Shown: piece by piece, positions 40,554 through 43,197 of the stretch
How positions within the stretch are numbered: position 1 is the stretch's first letter
Layout of the letters: each line of letters begins with the position of its first letter
Assembly (NCBI GenBank): GCA_003131985.1
Contig: PKWH01000231.1
Location: 1-43,197, forward strand
Direction of reading: 5' to 3'
DNA length: 43,197 bases
DNA from: Acidobacteriota bacterium
Lineage (GTDB): Bacteria; Acidobacteriota; Terriglobia; Acidiferrales; UBA7541
The notes under the pieces: generated by a model
Told to the model about the DNA's origin: nothing
Database searches by the model: none
Seen by the model: the letters and a program-made list of their open reading frames with translations, nothing else
Translations under genes and position numbers: made by a program

Positions 40554-42506
40554 ATGTGCGGTATCTGCGGCAAATTCGAATTTGACCTTCAGGCGAGTGT
40601 CTCGCCGGCGCTCGTAAAGGCGATGGCCGACGCGATTTCGCATCGAGGTCCAGATGATGAGGGGTATTACGTCTCTGGCCCGATCGGCTTGGGCTTTCGC
40701 CGCCTTTCTATCATCGATCTAAACACGGGTCACCAACCCATCTCAAACGAAGATGGCAGCGTCTGGATCGTCTTTAACGGCGAGATCTACAACTACCAGG
40801 AATTGCGCGAGCACTTATTGTCTCGGGGACATGTCTTCAAGACGCGAACTGATACGGAGGTAATCGTTCATCTCTATGAAGAGTTCGGCGAGGGTTGCGT
40901 CGAGAAGCTGCGGGGAATGTTCGCCTTCGCCATTTGGGATAATCGCAACAAGCTGCTCTTTATCGCGCGGGATCGTCTGGGGATCAAACCGCTTTACTAT
41001 GCGTCGTCCTCCAAATCGTTAGTCTTCGCGTCCGAGATGAAGGCGATTTTGGCGGATCCCGAAGTTCGCCGAGAAGTCGAACCTGCCACAATCGACCGGT
41101 TTCTCTCTTTTAACTACACTCCAGGAGAGGAAACTTTCTTCAAGAATATCCGCAAGCTTCAGCCCGGCCACTACATCGTAGTACGTCAAGGCGAATTGCA
41201 CATTCGCCAGTATTGGGATCTGCATTTCTCGACCGAGCCAGAGCATCCGAATCAGAAGCAAGCTGAAGAACAACTGGTGAATTTACTCGAAGAGTCAGTC
41301 CGGCTGCACATGATCAGCGACGTTCCGGTCGGTTTCTTACTGAGCGGCGGTTTGGATTCAACCGCGATGCTGTCTCTGGCAGCCGGTAAGAGCGACCAAC
41401 CGATTAGCAGTTATACGATTGGTTTTTCCGAACCAGGGATTGAAGACGAAAGACCCTACGCTCGTCTGGCAGCAAGCCGATACGGCGTGAAGCACTATGA
41501 GATGACGATCACGTCGAAAGATTTCGTGGATTTTCTGCCCCAGTATGTCTGGCACATGGAAGAGGGAGTTTGCGAGCCGCCTGCGGTCGCGCTCTATTAC
41601 ATCTCAAAATTGGCGAAAGAACATGTGAAGGTTTTGATTTCCGGAGAAGGCGGGGACGAGGCTTTCGCGGGGTACCCAAACTACAGAAATCTTCTTTGGC
41701 TGGAGCGCCTGAAATCCGCTGCGGGCCCGTTGAAAAGCGTTTTTTCAGGGGTCCTTGGCGCTTTTAATTCTGTCGCGCGGTCAAAGAAAATTGCGAAATA
41801 CCTGCCGCTGCTTGATATGCCATTAAGTTCGTATTACTACAGCCGAACGGCGAGCCCGTTTAGTTTTTTCAATCTGCCCACCAATCCCGTGTATTCATCG
41901 GCTTTCGCCAGTGTTGTGGACAAGAGAAAGTCCGTGTCTGTCGTGCAGAAGTATCTCCAAGGCGACCTGAACAATCTAAACAAGATGTTATATGTGGACA
42001 CGAAAACCTGGCTACCTGACGATTTGCTTATAAAAGCCGATAAGATCACGATGGCTAATTCCATCGAATTGCGTGTTCCGTTTCTCGATCATAAGGTAAT
42101 GGAATTCGCAGCTTCGCTTCCCACCAACTTCAAGGTCCACGGTTTCACTACGAAATATCTGGCAAAGAAAGCTCTGAGCCACAGGGTTCCGCAAGAGATT
42201 ATTAATCGAAAGAAGACCGGATTCCCGGTCCCGTACGAATCCTGGCTCCGGACGGATTTAAACTCATGGCTTCGGGATCTGCTGTTCTCGCAGCGCGCGA
42301 TGGAAAGGGGCTACTTCGATCGGCGCGGCGTTGAGAATTTGTTTTCGAAGAATTCGGAAACCGGCGCTTACTCAAAGGAAATCTTTTGTCTCGCAGTTCT
42401 AGAATTGTGGCATCGCATCTTCTCCGACGGAGGCAATGTGCCCGTCTCTCATGAAGGCGGCAGACTGAGTGACAACGAAAGGTATTCTTGTCCCGTTGCA
42501 GAATAA
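40554..42506 (+). CDS. AsnB-type glutamine-hydrolysing amidotransferase (XrtA-associated)
   Basis: 650 aa. N-terminal class II glutaminase with catalytic Cys2 (MCGICG), SHRGPDDEG, RLSIIDLNTGHQPI and NGEIYNYQELR. The C-terminal synthetase domain has the PP-loop SGGLDST (264-270) and the conserved GEGGDEAFAGYPNY. ADKITMANSIELRVPFLDHKVMEF and RKKTGFPVP follow. It would amidate a carboxyl group. In XrtA-type EPS loci such genes are thought to modify uronic acid residues, while free asparagine synthesis is the default alternative. The 144-nt upstream gap follows a terminator; no good promoter was identified. Confidence 0.9.
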   Translation: MCGICGKFEFDLQASVSPALVKAMADAISHRGPDDEGYYVSGPIGLGFRRLSIIDLNTGHQPISNEDGSVWIVFNGEIYNYQELREHLLSRGHVFKTRTDTEVIVHLYEEFGEGCVEKLRGMFAFAIWDNRNKLLFIARDRLGIKPLYYASSSKSLVFASEMKAILADPEVRREVEPATIDRFLSFNYTPGEETFFKNIRKLQPGHYIVVRQGELHIRQYWDLHFSTEPEHPNQKQAEEQLVNLLEESVRLHMISDVPVGFLLSGGLDSTAMLSLAAGKSDQPISSYTIGFSEPGIEDERPYARLAASRYGVKHYEMTITSKDFVDFLPQYVWHMEEGVCEPPAVALYYISKLAKEHVKVLISGEGGDEAFAGYPNYRNLLWLERLKSAAGPLKSVFSGVLGAFNSVARSKKIAKYLPLLDMPLSSYYYSRTASPFSFFNLPTNPVYSSAFASVVDKRKSVSVVQKYLQGDLNNLNKMLYVDTKTWLPDDLLIKADKITMANSIELRVPFLDHKVMEFAASLPTNFKVHGFTTKYLAKKALSHRVPQEIINRKKTGFPVPYESWLRTDLNSWLRDLLFSQRAMERGYFDRRGVENLFSKNSETGAYSKEIFCLAVLELWHRIFSDGGNVPVSHEGGRLSDNERYSCPVAE

Positions 42507-42551
42507 ACTTGCTCGGGCAGGGATTGACGATGTCTGGCCCAGTTCAAAGAA

Positions 42552-43197
42552 TTGACTCCCGTTTATCAAATTTCTCCTCTCCAAGACCCGCGATGGGAGG
42601 AGTTTCTAGCCAGGCATCCTCGCTCGTCGGTGTTTCATACAACTGCTTGGCTCGATACGCTTCGGCGTACCTACGGTTACCAGCCAATCTGTCTCACAAC
42701 CTCTCCTCCGAGTGATCCTCTCCAAAACGGACTTGTGTTTTGTCGAGTGGAGAGCTGGATCACAGGCCGTCGGTTTGTCTCGCTGCCTTTTTCGGATCAT
42801 TGCGACTTTCTAATTAATACTCCAGCAAGCGTCCCAGCCCTGCTGGCTACTCTGGCGCGGGAGTGCGAGAAACAGAAACAAGCTTATGTTGAGATACGTC
42901 CACTTTGCCCGCCCGACGGGATTCAGCCATTTTTTAGCCCCACCGCGGCGTATTGCTTTCACGCGCTGAACCTCGAGCCAACCCTCGAGACTCTTTTCCA
43001 CAATTTCCATAAGGATTCCACGCAAAGAAAAATCAAACGCGCCGAACGCGAAAGGTTAACGGAGCAAGTGGGACGCTCCGAATCGATCCTTGAGAAGTTC
43101 TATCGTTTGCAGTTGCTTACGCGCCGTAGGCATGGTGTCCCGCCACAGCCCCGCAGCTGGTTTCGAAACATGATCGATTGTTTTGGTGAAGCGCTCC
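42552..43197 (+). CDS. FemAB-like GNAT-fold protein (XrtA-associated), 3' end outside window
   Basis: Open from a TTG at 42552 to the edge (215 codons plus one base). The sequence DPRWEEFLARHPRSSVFHTTAWLDTLRRTYGYQP is the N-terminal signature of FemAB-related proteins of EPS/PEP-CTERM loci, here given over its length of pattern only: DPRW, HP.SSVFH, W...L, TYGY. FVSLPFSDHCDFL, YVEIRPL, HALNLEPTLETLFHNFHK and RKIKRAEREG-like basic segments follow, then RLQLLTRRRHGVPPQP (L-T-R-R-H-G-P-P). Function unknown; aminoacyl or acyl transfer is proposed. The start is uncertain: no SD, and a plausible ATG (42531) lies in another frame (see findings). Confidence 0.75.
   Translation, partial: MTPVYQISPLQDPRWEEFLARHPRSSVFHTTAWLDTLRRTYGYQPICLTTSPPSDPLQNGLVFCRVESWITGRRFVSLPFSDHCDFLINTPASVPALLATLARECEKQKQAYVEIRPLCPPDGIQPFFSPTAAYCFHALNLEPTLETLFHNFHKDSTQRKIKRAERERLTEQVGRSESILEKFYRLQLLTRRRHGVPPQPRSWFRNMIDCFGEAL

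Noticed and set aside
1..43197. CRISPR arrays, tRNA or rRNA genes, integrase or transposase genes
   Set aside because: Looked for; none seen.

Overview
The window is one large exopolysaccharide (EPS) / capsule biosynthesis locus of a Gram-negative bacterium. I think the host is an acidobacterium of the Terriglobia type. That rests on gene content (a PrsT-like TPR lipoprotein, an OPX exporter, a Wzz-like protein, an XrtA-type AAA ATPase, a CpsD kinase, a FemAB-like protein and an AsnB-type amidotransferase, as in XrtA/PEP-CTERM-associated EPS loci), on the UpxY-type NusG paralog, and on protein style. It is an inference, not a database result. No rRNA, tRNA, CRISPR array, transposase or exosortase gene was seen.

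Layout. 1-3792 (minus strand): a secreted beta-propeller-like protein cut by the window edge, and a large TPR lipoprotein. 4238-10761 (plus): a Fis-family AAA+ regulator lacking a recognisable GAFTGA loop, then the export and assembly core (OPX protein, outer-membrane barrel, Wzz-like protein, AAA ATPase, BY-kinase). 10777-11100: a long leader ending in a hairpin and an ops-like element (GGCGGTAGCAT), followed at once by a NusG paralog. 11791-25605: sugar transferase, oxidoreductase, acetyltransferase, polymerase, flippase, glycosyltransferases and methyltransferases, with one FkbM gene reversed. 25901-29282: rmlABCD for dTDP-L-rhamnose. 29408-34628: a mostly GC-rich island whose enzymes match, step for step, the Campylobacter jejuni O-methyl phosphoramidate (MeOPN) capsule pathway. 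34662-36463: a sulfotransferase-fold gene (minus) and a CysQ/IMPase-family phosphatase (plus). 36548-36845: a second, diverged copy of the promoter-leader-hairpin-ops unit. 36931-43197: aminotransferase, an unknown helical protein, polysaccharide deacetylase, AsnB-type amidotransferase and a FemAB-like protein cut by the edge.

Two systems stand out. First, a likely RfaH/ops-like processive antitermination circuit: a specialised NusG paralog, plus two far-apart leaders sharing a 29-nt identical core made of a hairpin arm and an ops-like motif. Each leader also carries a sigma-54-like -24/-12 site at the aligned position. Second, a complete predicted phosphoramidate donor pathway. It has a fused CDP-amidate kinase/L-glutamine kinase, a methyltransferase wedged in with duplicated flanking gene ends, a gamma-glutamyl-CDP-amidate hydrolase and a phosphoglutamine cytidylyltransferase. 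Next to it are a PAPS-type transferase-fold protein and a 3'-phosphonucleotidase-like protein that could complete transfer and recycling.

The proposed whole: a polyprenol-linked repeat unit, probably containing rhamnose and a diacetamido or acylamino sugar, is built, flipped, polymerised and exported. It is decorated by amidation, deacetylation and possibly phosphoramidate. Expression would be governed by sigma-54-like promoters plus leader-dependent antitermination.
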